Shown here: positions 1 through 14,035 of the stretch, in pieces
Layout: every line of letters starts with the position of its first letter
How positions within the stretch are numbered: position 1 is the first letter of the stretch
The notes under the pieces: generated by a model
What the model was told of the DNA's origin: nothing
The model's input: the letters and a program-made list of their open reading frames with translations, nothing else
The model's database searches: none
Program-made: the position numbers and the translations under genes
Assembly (NCBI GenBank): GCA_000442125.1
Contig: KE546972.1
Location: 1,076,022-1,140,021 of the forward strand
Source: Opeltia flavorubescens
Lineage: Eukaryota; Ascomycota; Lecanoromycetes; Teloschistales; Teloschistaceae
Reading direction: 5' to 3'
Length of the DNA: 64,000 bases

Positions 1-559
1 TTTATATTTTTTTTAAAATTCTTCTAAAACTCTTTAAAATATAGAGTTGAATAGATATACTTTTAATCTAAGGTATTAAAAGCGGTATAGGTTTTAAATA
101 TTTTATAATCGCTTTTTTATAATATTATATTAATAGGGTTTAATTTACCCGACCTATATTTTAAGTCCAGGTCTAATCTAATTAGCCGCTTCTACTATTT
201 AGTATTTTTATAGCTAAGCTTTTTCTTTATAAAAAAGTTATAAAAATTTATATAATTAATAATAACTTTTATTTTATAAAGGGCCCTTTTAATATAATAT
301 CGCTACTATTTATAAATATAAACGATAACTAGTATTTCCGAATCTCTAATATTATAGTTATACTTAATTATTATTTTCTTCTAGAATTAATAAGTAATAA
401 GGTACTAGCGGATTTATATACTAGTATTAAAAGGCTGTAAAATAATTATTAAAATAATATATTTTAAAATATCTATTTTAATATAAATCTAAAGTATATA
501 ATTAAATTATTATAGGATAGGCGTTATTATAAAATATTTTTTTAATGTTTTAAATATAC

Positions 560-1450
560 TAGCTACTTTTTTAATTAAAATAAACTTAATATTAAATTTC
601 CTTTTATTACCGCTTTTTAATAGCGATATTAGCAGTAATACTATTTATAAAAATATTTCGATAAAATATCGATAAAAGTTTATAAATTTAAGGAAATATT
701 ATATATCGCGGTACGATTTTAAAAGGGGCTAATTCTTTATATATTTAATACGGGACTCCTTTATTATAACGCTATTAAAACGAATAATAAACCTTATAAA
801 TTTAACTTTATATATATTAAATAAATACTTCTCTAATTTAATATATAGCCTATATTATAATAATCTCGCGAGAACTTTTTATATATATATTAGGTACTCG
901 GTTTTATTTTTAAAGTAGACTAATAAATTATTTATATATATTATAATAAAAAAGTTTAAGAAGTTTTTAAAAATATTATTAATATATATTTAAAAAGTAG
1001 CCGAGGTATTTATTAAATTAAATAGTATAATATAATATTCGAAATAGCTATAACGAGTATAAAATATTATTTTTTATTTATCGCCCTTCCGGATTCTAAT
1101 ATAATAGTAGATATTCCGGATATCTAGGCAGGTAAAGATTATTATTCTATATAGCCTATCTAAAGCTTCTAATATTAGGGGAAAAAGGTACCGGTTTTTA
1201 ATAGTAACCCGATTTAACCCCTAGTAGTCGATATAAAAGTAAAAACTACCGTTTTTTTTTTTTATGAATATAATTAGAGCGCTAGCTCGCGATATTAAAT
1301 AATAAATAAACCTTTTTACTAGATTTTTATTAATATAGGTCTATAAAATTTTTAATTTAATAATTAAAAGATTATATAAAGGTTTAAATAGTGGATTACC
1401 TATTATTTTAAAGATATAATTATTTATAAAGTATTTAAAGAGTTCGTCGA
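560..1450 (-). mobile_element. Reverse transcriptase region of family X copy 1
   Basis: The minus strand gives the order of conserved Gypsy RT blocks: the primer-grip side, a catalytic aspartate block near 930, then the connection toward RNase H. Similarity covers nearly the whole domain and is one of the two clearest domain traces in the window. CG and CC dinucleotides are kept better here than in the chromovirus copies. It is a fossil, not a functional gene. Confidence 0.82.
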
Positions 1451-3283
1451 CTCTTTAAAAATTATAAACTCTCTTTAAATCAATGTATTTTTTAGGTAAA
1501 ATCGCTTTTTTAACGCTATATAGAGCGATTACGTTGTTTTTATTATATAGCTCTATACTAAAAAGGTATAACTATTTAAATCCTTCTATTTTTAGTAGGT
1601 ATCTTAATTCTTTAACTAGGATTAGTTTAATATTTATTCCTATTAAAATAGCGCCGGGATTATATTATATCTATTATATATATATCTAGTTAATATCTAG
1701 ATTATATCGATATAATTATAAAAGGCTAAATATAATATTAAAGGATTTAATATTCGCTTTAATATATTTATCTATTATTATTTTAGATTTCTTTTTTAAA
1801 TTAATAAAATTAACCGGAAGTTTATATTTTTAAAAATAAGTTAAACTCGTATTATTTAATATTCTAACTAGCGCTTTAATATCGCGGCTATTATATAGCC
1901 TTAGCTTTTTTATACGGTATTACGATATAAAATTTAAGCTTATATTATAATCGATAAGTATAGTTAATTTAACCTTTTATTCTTTTTCCTAAATAGTTAC
2001 GTTTATAACTAGATAAAATATCCGCAGCCCCGTTTATTAGTAATCTAATAGTATAAAAATAATATCTACTAGATTTTATTTTTTTCTTTTTTATCTTTAT
2101 AAAGATAATCGGGTCTTTTATAGCCTTTTTTACTATATTTTTAATAAATAATTATCGTTAGTACGTCGCTATCCTTATAGAATCCGCGGCTACTATTTAA
2201 ATTATATTTTTAAAAACTACACTAGCCTTTATAATCTTTATAATTAGTTGTTATTATATTCGCGCTAATCGCCGGTATAATAGTATTAAATAGATTTTAT
2301 TCTTTTTAGCTATTTTTATAGCTTTTAAAACTCGATACTCTAGTATTTATATCCTTATAATTAATACGCGCCTAATATTATAATTAAACCGATTTAATCT
2401 TAATTATTTAATTAATAATCCTTTAATATATTTTTAAAAAGTTAAATATTTTAAATATTTCGTCGATTATATTACTTTAAAGAGTGTTTTTTAGGATATT
2501 TACCCGAACGTAATTTAATAAAAATTTTTTTATATAATTTTTAAAGTTTTTTAAATATTTAATAAATAAAAGAATATTTTATTTATCGCGGTACTTCGCG
2601 TTAAAATATTATAATATTATTTTAATACTATAGATAGTTTAAGAGTCGAGTTAATCTAATAAAAGTTTTAATTATTCCTTTTAGGTTATTTTAAACCTAG
2701 TATTTAAGTTTATTTTTTTAATTTAGTTTTATATATTCGCCGGATAGCGATTAAAATAGCCCGTACTAAATAGAATTTTTAAAGCTTCTATTTTATATAT
2801 AATTAAATAAGTTTTAAAGATATATTTATATTCGCGCTTAAATAGTATATATTTTATATAGCTTTTACTTTTATATTAAATAAGGTTAAAAACTTTTAAC
2901 TTTAATTTTTTATTTATTTTCTACTTTTTAATATATTTAAAATTATTAATTAGGATTTTAAAGGCTTACTATTAATATATAACGGTAGATAGCTTTAGAA
3001 ATCTTAATTTTTTTTTAGCTTTTAATATTTCTAATCTTCTTTATTAATAGGCTAGAATTTATTTTACTTTAAAGGCTTGAATCTCTATATTTAAAACGTC
3101 GCTAATAAGTTTATTTATATTATTATTTTATAATATAACTATATTCGTTAATAGTTATAATCTAGTTATAAGCGTAGTATTACTATTATTACCTCGCGCT
3201 ATAGCTTCGCGATATAGTTAAACTACTTTTTATAAAAAATAGAGATATTAAAGTATAAAAAGGATATAATAGTAGGGAAACTN

Positions 3284-3312
3284 TATAGAAGTATANNTAA
3301 TANTNTAGNNTT
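3284..3312. other. Cluster of ambiguous bases (N) in the assembly
   Basis: Several N calls lie within about 30 bases inside the leader/LTR part of family X copy 1. Isolated Ns also occur near 3627, 4205 and 40589. The cluster sits in a repeat, so mixed reads from several copies or low coverage are the likely cause rather than biology. Confidence 0.9.
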
Positions 3313-3463
3313 CTACTATCGTATATACGGAGCTATATATAGAGAATATATATATATTAATATCTAGAAAGCTATAAATATTAGGGGGAATTCCTTTAAT
3401 TATATAGGCCCCCTTTCCTACTAATATAATATAGCGATATAACGTCTTAGCCGAAGCTATACA

Positions 3464-3507
3464 ACGGTTTTGTAATATTATAATAAGCTAGACTATTGCT
3501 AACTGTA
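3464..3507. other. Short unassigned spacer between X copy 1 and the chromovirus half copy
   Basis: About 44 bases match neither flanking element. They hold several CpA and TpG dinucleotides, more than the neighbours. This is probably a scrap of the older target DNA or a deletion junction. Confidence 0.5.
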
Positions 3508-4042
3508 ATAAAATATTAAAATATTTTTTATATTTTCTAATACTATCTATTTATTTATAGTTCTAATTTTTAAAAATTTTATATAAATTTTTTACTAATT
3601 TATTATAAAATTTAAAAATATAATTTNAATATAATTAAAAATATATTTTAATAATTTTATATATAAATAATATTTTAATAAAATTTTAATAATTATATAA
3701 ATATACTTTTAATATTTTTTTTTTATTTTTAAACTAGATTAATATATTATTTAAATAAATTATATAAAATATATTTAAATAAAGTTATAATATTTTATTA
3801 ATATATAATTAGAAAATAGAAAAAATAATTATAAATTTAAATAATATAATTTAATATTTAAACTATTTATAACGAGTTTATAATATAATTTTTTATTTAT
3901 TTTTTTATTTAATTTAAATATAATAATAAATATTATAAATATCGATTTTAATAAATCGTTTTATATATATAAATTTATTTAAAATTTTTAATAATAAAAA
4001 TAAAAAATATTTATTTTTAATAATAATTTTATTAAAATTTCT

Positions 4043-4047
4043 ATAAT
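4043..4047. repeat. Left target-site duplication of element B (ATAAT)
   Basis: ATAAT directly precedes the left LTR of B and is repeated at 11889-11893 after the right LTR. Uninterrupted chromovirus copies (for example near 30655) carry a single ATAAT at this point, so the duplication is confirmed by an empty site. Confidence 0.9.
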
Positions 4048-4252
4048 TATTGTATAATAGGTATAAAGTAATAGTATTATATTAAAGGTAAAAAATTATT
4101 TATCTATAAAATCTATAACTAAATAAATATAGGCGCTAAAAAACGCTAAATCTAATTAGGTAAATTTATTTAAAAGGCCTCCTTTAGATTATAATAGCTA
4201 TTTANCCCTATTTACCCTATTAATCTTCTATTTATATAGTATAGCTATAATA
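4048..4252 (-). repeat. 3' LTR of element B (205 bp)
   Basis: This aligns base for base in length with 11684-11888. The outer ends read TATTGT and, at the other end, a GCAATA-type sequence, giving a 6-bp inverted terminus instead of the usual TG...CA. It contains one N near 4205. Confidence 0.9.
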
Positions 4253-6249
4253 GATACCGGTAACGAATAAAGCTATTAGCTTTTAATAATAGGCTTTTTC
4301 TCGCCAATAAACGGCTCTTTAATTTATTCCTACTATTTAATATTAGTATTAGTATTATTAGTAATTTTATTATAGTCTAGAGCCGATTTTAAATTAAAAC
4401 GGCGTTTATATTTTTTTATTAATACTTTAATATTATTTAAACGGTATTTAAATATCTATTAATCGTTTTTAGGCCTATAACTAACCTAATAAATAAAGTA
4501 TTAAGTAGAAAACCCTCTATCCTTATAAATACAACGCTTATAAAGGATTCGTTTAATTTTAAACTTTTTATTACTATTAATAATAACTAGAGGTATAGAT
4601 ATACGGTAGCGCGAATAGAAATTATTACTAGAATTAGTAATAGGCTTTAAATATACTATCGATATTATATTATAAATTTTTATAATAAGTAATAGTTTTA
4701 AACGGTAAATTAATAATTTAATATATTTAATAATTTTAAAAAGGCCTATTAGCTATTATTTAATTTTTTTAAAAATAAATTTTAATATATTATAGTTTTA
4801 ATATAAATATATTTTTATAAAATTACTAACTTTATAATAAACTAGTTAATAATATATATTATAATATTCTTTTATTTTTATTATAATAAAGGTAATAATA
4901 TTTTTAATATTAATATATATAGATTAGGATTTTTCTATAATTACTAGTATTATAATATTCTATATTATAAGTACGTTTACGGGTTTACTAGTCTTTAAAA
5001 TAGTCGGGTTATAACGACGAGCTATCTATATTATAGTTAGAAAAATAGCTGATTCTTTAATAGGAGCGTTAGCGGGAATTTTAAAATCTAGCGTATTTTT
5101 TAATTAAATAGTTTATTTAAAGTCTAATAGGTATAAAAAATTTAATATTTTATAAATTTTAAATTTAAATAATATTTAATTAGGTATTTTAAATATAAAA
5201 TTATAGTTTATAGAGTTATTAAAAGCCGCTAATATTTATAAAAAAATAGTAGGCTATAATCTAAAATTATTTAATATAATAATATAATAGTATATAATAA
5301 TTTTAATAGTTTAATTAAATTATTCTAATATATTATTAATTTATAAATACTAGATAATAGAATATTAAAAATCTATTTTTAATATTTTAAATATTTAGTA
5401 TTATAATTAACCTATAAATTTTCTATTATAATTCGAAATTACTACTCGCGGTATACTCTAATTTAGTTTTATTAATCTATTTAATAGTTATTCAACTTAT
5501 TATTTATTATTTTAAATAGTTTTTTTAAATATATAAATAACTATTTTAGTAAATTTATTTATTACCGATATATAATAATTATATTTTTTATATAATTTTA
5601 ATAAAACGAGAATAAAATTAATAATAAATATATAGAATAGTTTTACCGGGCTAAATACTAGTTATAGAATTCTATATAAACGGTAATAAGATATTTAATT
5701 AATTTAATACTACAAATAGTAGTAAATAAATTTATATAGCTTCGTTAATATATTATATATATAGAAGCCTTTTATTAAGCGTTTATATATATATATATAG
5801 CCGGGGTAGCCTATTTTTTTATATACTAGCTAGAATACTTTTTTTTCTATATCTATAAATATTATTAAGCGTAAGCTTTATTTATTATCGTCGAAGTAAA
5901 ATAACGCGTTAATAATATAATATAGTAGTTTAATAATATTATTATTTAGCTTTATATTAGCTTTAACAAATTTTTTAATTTTAATTTAATAGTTTTTTTT
6001 TATATATTTATCGATTAATTATAAATAGAATTCGGCTAATATTTTTACTAGATTTATTAGAAAATAATATACTATAAAAGCCTCTATATCTAGCGATTTA
6101 TTTATTTTTAAATAGTATTTACGATTAGTAAATTTTGATAATATATTTAAAATTATATTTATAATTTTAAATTTATAGCGGATATTAAGCTTAAAATATT
6201 AAAAATATTTAGAAGCTTATATTAAATAAAGATTAAATTTTTTTATAGA

Positions 6250-7040
6250 TATTATATTTAGGCTAGTTTAATATAAAATACTAACTATAATAAAATAGTC
6301 TATATAAATAATAGTAATATATTTAACTACTTTAATTATATAATAAATTTTTTTAACTATTTAAACGATACTTATAACTTTTAATTTTATAAATTAATAG
6401 CGTATTTTAGCGTCTAATAGTAAATAGTTAAAAAATAGAATTAATTATTTAGATTTCTATTTAAATTCTTTATTTATTTTATAAATAATTTCGTTTATAT
6501 TATAATAGATATAAATTATAAAACTGAATTTTTTACTAGCGTCTAAATTTATATATAGTACTAAGCTTTCGTTAAAATAGACCAGAATTAATAGCGATAA
6601 AAAGAACTTTTATAGCTAGTAAAATACGTTAAACTCTTTAAATATAGGTACTACTAATAGATTTTAAATAGTAGTTTTTTTATAAATATTACTTTTAACG
6701 GTAATATCGCGGTTTATATAAGTTTTATATTTTTAAAATAGTTTAATAATAGTTATATAATTATTAATATACTATTAAAAGTAGTTTATTAATTTAAAAT
6801 ATTTTTTTAATTATTAAAACGTATATAGAAATAAAAATTTTAAATTTATTTCTAGTTTATTTTTTATAATAGTAAATTTAAAGGTATTAACTTTTTAATT
6901 TAATAAATATATAGATATATAATTAATAAGTAATTTTATAAATAATAAATATAAATTTATAATATCGAGTGTATTAAAAATCTAATTAAAATACTCCGCG
7001 TATTCTTTTATTAAAAAGGAAAAAACTATAATATTATTAA
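6250..7040 (-). mobile_element. RT thumb/connection and RNase H region of element B
   Basis: The minus strand here reads through the RT connection into RNase H, with the block order expected of fungal Gypsy elements. The clearest blocks are the tether before RNase H (about 6850-7030) and the RNase H segment (about 6280-6560). The domain is a fossil. The upstream RT piece continues on the far side of MITE copy 1. Confidence 0.78.
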
Positions 7041-7061
7041 TACGTCGGTAAAACGGGAAAC
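7041..7061 (+). repeat. Left terminal inverted repeat of MITE copy 1
   Basis: About 21 bases are complementary to 7671-7691 with two mismatches. Both mismatches are of the C/T or G/A type expected from RIP. Confidence 0.9.
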
Positions 7062-7670
7062 TGGCCCTTTAGCCCCGGGCAAATAACTAGTCGATTTTTT
7101 AGCCCCGGCGGCCCCGGGCTAGATATTAGCGCTGAAATATAAAATAGACTAGCCCGGGGCTAGCCCTAATCTAATCTATTATTAATAAAAAAATATTATA
7201 AAAGAAAATTAATAAAAAATCGTTCCTAATTTTTTTAAAATTTTAGCGTTATAAACTAGCGCTAAATCCGTTATATCCGAATTTTTAAAAGTTCTTTTAC
7301 CCCGCTTTTATCTCGCTAAAGCTCTAATGCTATAAATATCCACACTAATTAAATATAAATATTTTTTTTAAGCGATTTAGCTAAATTTTATACGCGTATT
7401 AATTCCCCCGATTATTAAAGGCGTTAATATAAGGTATATATTAATATAACTAGTTACTACTATTAAAAATCTTTTTAATTTTTAAAATTTTTTTACTAAT
7501 AAGCGCTAGCCGCTGTAGAGGACACCCGGGGCGCCTATAACGTTCTTAGGTTGGCCCCGGCGGCCCCGGGCGGGCCCCGGGCGGCAGCGCGTTGGCCCCG
7601 GGTGTTATAGGGCCTGGTTTGTGGACCCCTGGCCCCTAGGATTTTGGCTGGCCCGGGGCGCCCAGAAATC

Positions 7671-7691
7671 GTTTTCCGTTTTGCCGACGTA
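7671..7691 (-). repeat. Right terminal inverted repeat of MITE copy 1
   Basis: This is the complement of the left terminus; it ends CCGACGTA and is followed by a TA-rich flank. Confidence 0.9.
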
Positions 7692-10600
7692 TATATTTTA
7701 TAAAAAAAGCGAAATAAATATAAAATCCTATTTATTATCTATTATATATAAACTAGTAAATTATAATAACCTATTACTAATATTTTAAACATTTTTTACC
7801 TCTAATATAAAATTACTATTAGGCGGTAGCGATACTATTAATTAATCTATTATTAATAGAAAAAGCTTATAAAATTAATTATAAAAAGAACTTTAGCGCT
7901 ATAAATTTATATTAAAATTTTCGTTTATAATAGAATTAGGTAAATATTTAATATTATAATTTTATTAAATACCCGAATATTAATAATAATATAGTTTTTA
8001 GAATTTTAATCAGTATTTTTTTAAACTATAAAGTAAAGAAATAAAAATAGAATAACTATAATAGTCTATTCTATTTAATTTTACTTATAAAACTTATTAA
8101 AGATTTTATTAATAATTTTTTTATTATAAATACTAACGAGATATATATAGGTTTACCCGGGTTTATAAATCTACTTCTAGTTTTCTACTAGTAAAATATT
8201 TATATATTCTAACTCTAATATATTAATTATATTACTAATATTTTATTATAAGCGCGGGTAGCGTTTAATTAAAATAGCTAGAGTAGCTCGTTTAATTTAT
8301 ATTCTAAAAATCGTTACTTTTATAGAATATACTATTTCTATTCAATAATTAAGGTTAATAAATAATATAATAACGGTATTTAAAGCTATAGTAGCTATTA
8401 TAACGGCTACTATATAATATTTAAAATTCTTTAAAAACTATCCGAATTTTCGCTTTAATATTTTAATAACCAGTTTATAGTTTTTTAAATTAATTTAATA
8501 ATATTTATTAGTTTTATATTTTTAAATAATACCTAGTTAAATTTTTATAGCTAATTAATTAAAAAATAATAAATTATTTTAAATATAGACTTCTTTAAAT
8601 ATATAATCTATAATATATATATAGTTTATAAAGGTATTTAGTATTTTTAATTTATATATAAAGTTATAATTTTATAAAAAGTTCAATAGGTTTCGATATA
8701 AACCTACGATTTTAATAGCTTTACTAGCGTATAATATTACTATTATACGTTAAATATTATAGATAATTATATTTATTTTAGCGCTTTTAATATTAGTAGC
8801 GATTAGTACTATTATATTATTATAAAAGCTAATAGTTATTATATTAGTAGATAAGTATATATTAATATTTTTAGATTTTATAATATCGATACCGATAAAT
8901 ATATTAGCGCTTAGATTATCTATTAAATAAAGCTCGCGTATAATAATAGTAAACTTTATAGCCTTTTTATTAGATATAAAAATTTCGATAATCGTAAATT
9001 TAATAATATTATATTACTTCTCGCTAATATTTTTAATATTTATAGAAACTAATATTTTCTAAATTATAATATACAGTAGCTATTTTTATAGAAATTTTTA
9101 GTTAATTAAACTTATTATATAGTTTATATTCTAATAGAAGCTATAATTTTTAGCGTTTAATTATAAGCGAATATTTATAATTATATAATAGTATTTTTAA
9201 AAGATAAAATTTATTATTAATATATTCTTTATAGTTAAATAAATTAATTAGGGTATTTATAATAATAGCTATTTAATAACCTTTAGTTTAATAATCTTTA
9301 ATATATTTTTAAATAGTTTAACTAGTTTTAAATAAATTTACGCTAGTACTAATAAAACATTTAACTTAATAGTTAGTTTAACTATAGTAGCTATAACTAG
9401 AAATAATTTTTTATTATAACTAGAGCGTAGGTATCGATATAAAGCGTTATTTAATTTAAAAATTTCGTTATATTTATTATATTAATATATTTTAACTAGT
9501 TTAAATTCCGTATATTTTATTATAATAAAATAGAATTCTATTATATTATTATACTAGTTAAAATCTTTAATAATAATATATAAAATTTTATTAGATTCTT
9601 TATCTACTATATATTTAGTTTTAGTAAAGTCCGTTAATTAATAAAAGCTATTTTTATAATTCTAATATTATTCCGTTTTATTACCTAGAATCTATTTATT
9701 AAAAGCTTTTTATTAAAAGTAAACTTACTAATTATTCAGCTAGCGGCTTCTATATAGATTCCAGCTATTATTATATTATTAATAGCTATAGTTTTATTAA
9801 TTTCCGATTTAATTTTATTATAACGGAATACTAATTTTAGACGGAAATTACTAACGATTATTTTAAATAATACGCTAATTATTTTATATACTAGACTCGC
9901 TCTTAATTAATAGAGCTTATAGAGCCGTAGAGAAATTCCGGTGTTAGTATATAATAAGAAATATATTCGGTTAGTTTTTTTATATATAATTCAAGTATAT
10001 AAATAGATATCTAGATATATAAAAGAGGTTATTTTATAGCGGCTAGTATATTATTATTTCTTTATATTATTTATTTTTATCCTTTTATAAAAGATTTAAT
10101 TTTAGCGTCTCGCGGTTTTTATTATTATTATAAATATTAAATTAATTATTTTTTTTATTTTAAAAAAACTTATAAAAGGCTTTAATAGTAGTTATTATAA
10201 TTTTATTTAGAATTAATATTTATAGCCGAACGTTAAAATATTTAATATTAATTATTATTTAAATACTTTTAATAGATATTATTTTTATATTTTTTATTTT
10301 AATAATAATATTATTAAAATATTTTAAAAGGTCTTTTTAAGCTTATATATTATTAATAGTATAGCGTATTTATTCTAGCTACGCTAGTATAATAGATAGT
10401 AGCTCGCTGAAATAATCTTTAAAAAATATATACTATAATTTAATACCTTCGTTTAATTATAGCGATTTACAGGTAAATTTATTAATTATAATAGTAAATT
10501 ATATAACTATTTCGCTTTAAAAGTAAAAATCCAAGTTATAATATATTAATAATATATTTATCGTTTTATATTTAATTTTTATATATTATATAAAAGTATA

Positions 10601-11683
10601 TATATTATAATAAATATTATACGATTCTATAAATTTTATAAGCGGCTTATCGCTATTTAATTAGAATAGACTAATATTATAAATCTTTTATTATAATTTA
10701 ATAATCGCTAGTATAGTTATTAGATTTACCGGTATAGTAATTATTTAATTCTAAAAATTTTATATAAAAAATTCTAGTAACTAAATTAAACAGGCGTTTA
10801 TAAATAGTTATTTATTTAAAAAAGCTTACTATTATTATAATAAATTACCGTTATTTATAGATCCACCCTATTATTATTATAATAAAATTCCTATTATATC
10901 TAGCGGTAGTATAGCGCTTTTTTTCGATTTTACTAAATAAAATAGGCTAGATTTAATATTAAAAATATAGTTTCGCTATTTAAATATATTAATAAATTTA
11001 GTAATATTTATAAATTTATTAAACTATTATAAATCTTTTAGCGAGTTTAAAAAATAAAAGTAAAAGTTTAAATTATTTTAGATAAAATTTATAGTTAGTT
11101 TTTAAATATAAATTTAAAAGCTTTTATCTTTAAAAACTATAATAATATTATTACGGAAATCGCTTATTATTTTAGTAAAAATCCGTAGATATTCGTTTTA
11201 ATCCGTAGAGTAAATAGTAATAAAAATTATATTAACTTTTATTATATTAGTTTAAGTCGCCCGGTTATTAAAAAATTCCTATATTAAAGAATAGTATAAG
11301 CCTAGATTTCTTTTATAAATATAGTCGGTATAAACTCTAAAGATTATTATAAAGGCCCGATTCTATTTTAAAAACCGCTTAATATATTTTTAGAACTTTT
11401 TAATATAAAAAGTAGCTATAATAAAAACTAGTATAATAACAAGATTAATTAAGTTCTTTAAATTATTATAAAAAATATCTAGAACTTTATTAAAAGGACT
11501 AGAAGCTAGAGTATATTTTAATTAATTCTATTAACCGAGTATTAATACGGAAGTAGTAATTTAATAGATAAAGGAGCGCTAGACCTATTTAAAGAATCTA
11601 ATACTATATAATAGTTAATAATATATATATATAGAAATTAATAGTATTATATTTTATACGGGTTACCTTTAATTACTACTATT

Positions 11684-11888
11684 TATTATATAATAGGTAT
11701 AAAGTAATAGTATTATATTTAAGGTAAAGAACTATCTATCTATAAAATCTATAACTAAATAAATATAGGCGCTAAGAGGCGCTAAATTCAACTAGGTAAA
11801 TTTACTTAAAAGGCCTCCTTTAGGCTACAATAGCTATTTAGCCCTATCTGCCCTATTAGCCTTCTATTTATACGGTATAGCCGCAATA
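11684..11888 (-). repeat. 5' LTR of element B (205 bp)
   Basis: This is the right direct repeat of B, identical in length to the left one and still clearly alignable. It is the 5' LTR because RT and RNase H read on the minus strand. It ends at the ATAAT duplication. Confidence 0.9.
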
Positions 11889-14035
11889 ATAATTTATATA
11901 TAATTATAAACTACTATTTATCTTTTTAATAAATAATATTAATATTTTAATTAAATTATTTAAAGGTTTTATTTAATTTTTAATTTATATATTAATAAAA
12001 TAATTTCGAATTATTATTAATTTATCTAACAATATATTATAGATTAAATCTATTTTTAATTATTTATTTAATTTTAAATTTATAAAATATTCTATATAAT
12101 TATATATATTTAAATTATTAATAAATTTTTTAAAAAAAAAATTTACTAAATTTTATAAAACCGGCGGAATTTTAGAATTTTTAGTTTATATTATATCGTA
12201 TTTCGCTATTTTTAAAATAGCTATTTCTATTTTTAAATTAAATATTAATTAGTAAAAATATATAATCTATATACTATAATTTTTATTTATTATTAGTATT
12301 AATAATTTAATAAATTTTTTTATAATAAAAATATTAACCTAGTTTAATACTATTTTATAAATAGTAGAAATATTTTTTTAAATTTATTTTTAATTTTATT
12401 AACGAATATTAAAGTTTTTTTTATTATTAATTAAAAATAGCTTAAAATTATATTATATTTATATATATCTACTATATAATAATTATTCTTCTAATATTTT
12501 TTTATTTTATAATTATTTATTAAATTTATATTTAATAGATAAAAACTATAAAATAAAATTTAATAATTATTTATTATTTTAATTTATTTTAAAACTACTC
12601 GGTTTTTAAATAAAAAAAAATTTTAATAATTATTTATAAAATAAAATTTCATTTTATACTAGAATTAATTAAATAATAAACTATTTAAAATTTTATAGAA
12701 GTATTAATATATAAAAAAATTATTATAATAAATATTTATTATTTAATTATAAATAACTTTAATATAGTTATAATATATATTAGAATTTTTTTTTTTTTAT
12801 ATTTCTTTTCTTTTATTATATTTTTTCTGCTTTTTTATAAATTTAAAATATATAAGATTATTTATTTTATATTTTTTAACTTTATAAGTCTAATATTTTA
12901 TTTTAAATACTATTTTTTTATATTCTTTTAAATATTTAATTAAATTTTAACTACTATTTTTACTATAATTTAAACCTTTTTTTTTTTATAAATTTTTCCC
13001 CCGATTATTTTATTTAAAAAATTAAATATTTTTATTAAATATTTTATATTTTAATTTAAATATAGTATTTATTTTTTATAAATATTATTTTAGCGTAATA
13101 TATTATATTAAAAAGGTTTAATAGGTTTTTAATTTTTTAAAATTTAATAATATTTTATTATTAATTCGTTTATCTATTTTAATTTATAAATAAAAAGTTT
13201 TTATAAATTTATTTATTAAATAATTTAAATTATTATATTATTATTATTAATATTAATTATATATAAATACTAATTATAATTCTAATTATTTTATAAATTC
13301 TAGCCGGGTTTTTATTTATATATTCTAGATCGCTAAATTATTAAATATATTTTTATAATATTTTATAAAATTATTTTAAATAAACGATTTATTTTTAATA
13401 TTTAATAATTTAATATAATTATATTATTAAACTTTAAATTTATTATTCAATCTAAAAATTATTTAACTAATTTTTTTTTAATAGAAAAATCTTTTTATAA
13501 AATATCGATATATTTTTTATAATCGGTAAATTATTATATTAAATTCTTATATTTAATATATAGCTATTTATTAAATATTTTCGATTTATTAGCTTTTTTT
13601 TTAGTATTTAAAAAAGACTAGTAATAATTATTATTATATTATTTTTAATAATTTATACTAGCTTTTAACTCGGCTATTTATAAATAAGTTTTTAATAATT
13701 CGTTTTTTAATTCTAGTTTCTAGATATAAAACTAAATTTATAATATTTATATTCTAGTTTTTTTTTTAAAAAAAGTCGATTTATTAAAAGTTCCGTCTAT
13801 TTAATTATTTATTACTCTAGTATTTTTTTTATTAAATAAAAATTCGTTCGCCGAGTTATTTTTATTATTCCCGCCTAGATTTTTAAATAGATTTTAATTA
13901 TTATTATTAAATTTTATAATTTAGTCCTTTTATAAAGCTTCCGACTATTTTAAAATTTATATATAAAGTTTTCCTTTTTAAATTTCTCTTATTATTTTAC
14001 TAGATAACTTTTTATAATTAAAAAGTAATTAGAAC

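Larger units (their letters stand above)
1..3463 (-). mobile_element. Family X Ty3/Gypsy retrotransposon fossil, copy 1 (cut by window start)
   Basis: This is a heavily broken minus-strand LTR retrotransposon. Reading leftward from its 5' end near 3463, there is an LTR or leader region (about 2950-3463), a gag-like zone (about 2200-2950), a protease/linker zone (about 1700-2200), reverse transcriptase (about 560-1450) and RNase H (about 120-550). Translated similarity to Gypsy RT is strong, including the fingers, the catalytic Y-x-D-D region near 930 and the thumb. The integrase half would lie outside the window. The family is confirmed by a second copy at 47074-48340 and 56347-56863, collinear with 1690-3463. 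The right edge is placed where the two copies stop matching. It has many disabling changes and is old. Confidence 0.85.
7041..7691. mobile_element. MITE-like DNA transposon copy 1 (GC-rich ends, little RIP damage)
   Basis: A 651-bp insertion (7043-7689 if the flanking TA is counted as target) has inverted ends. The left starts TACGTCGGTAAAACGGGA and the right is its near-perfect complement, with about 19 of 21 bases pairing. Flanking TA suggests a Tc1/mariner-like target, but the exact edge is ambiguous by 2 bp. About 110 bp at the left and 190 bp at the right are packed with GGCC, CCGG and CCCGGG motifs, while the middle 350 bp is AT-rich. There is no transposase, so it is non-autonomous. 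It sits inside the reverse transcriptase of element B. A second, more mutated copy lies at 48341-56346, and together they confirm both ends. Several CpA sites survive, so RIP has touched it lightly. Confidence 0.88.
4048..11888 (-). mobile_element. Element B: full-length-looking Ty3/Gypsy retrotransposon fossil nested in CHR copy 4
   Basis: This 7.84-kb element has two 205-bp direct terminal repeats and a 5-bp target duplication. About 0.65 kb of it is an inserted MITE, leaving about 7.2 kb. Coding is on the minus strand: the gag zone is about 9000-11600, reverse transcriptase about 7692-8300 continuing at about 6650-7040 beyond the MITE, RNase H about 6250-6640, and the integrase zone presumably about 4300-6100. 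The RT-RNase H trace matches a fungal Gypsy group different from the chromoviruses here and the same as element Z. It is complete in outline but broken many times. It retains more CG and CC than CHR copy 2. Confidence 0.85.

Noticed and set aside
1483-1689. A 68-codon ATG-started open frame on the plus strand
   Set aside because: It lies antisense to the protease/RT zone of family X copy 1, whose minus strand reads as Gypsy. Its residues are mostly Ile, Leu, Tyr and Ser, as expected from A/T-rich noise, and there is no homologous open frame in other copies.
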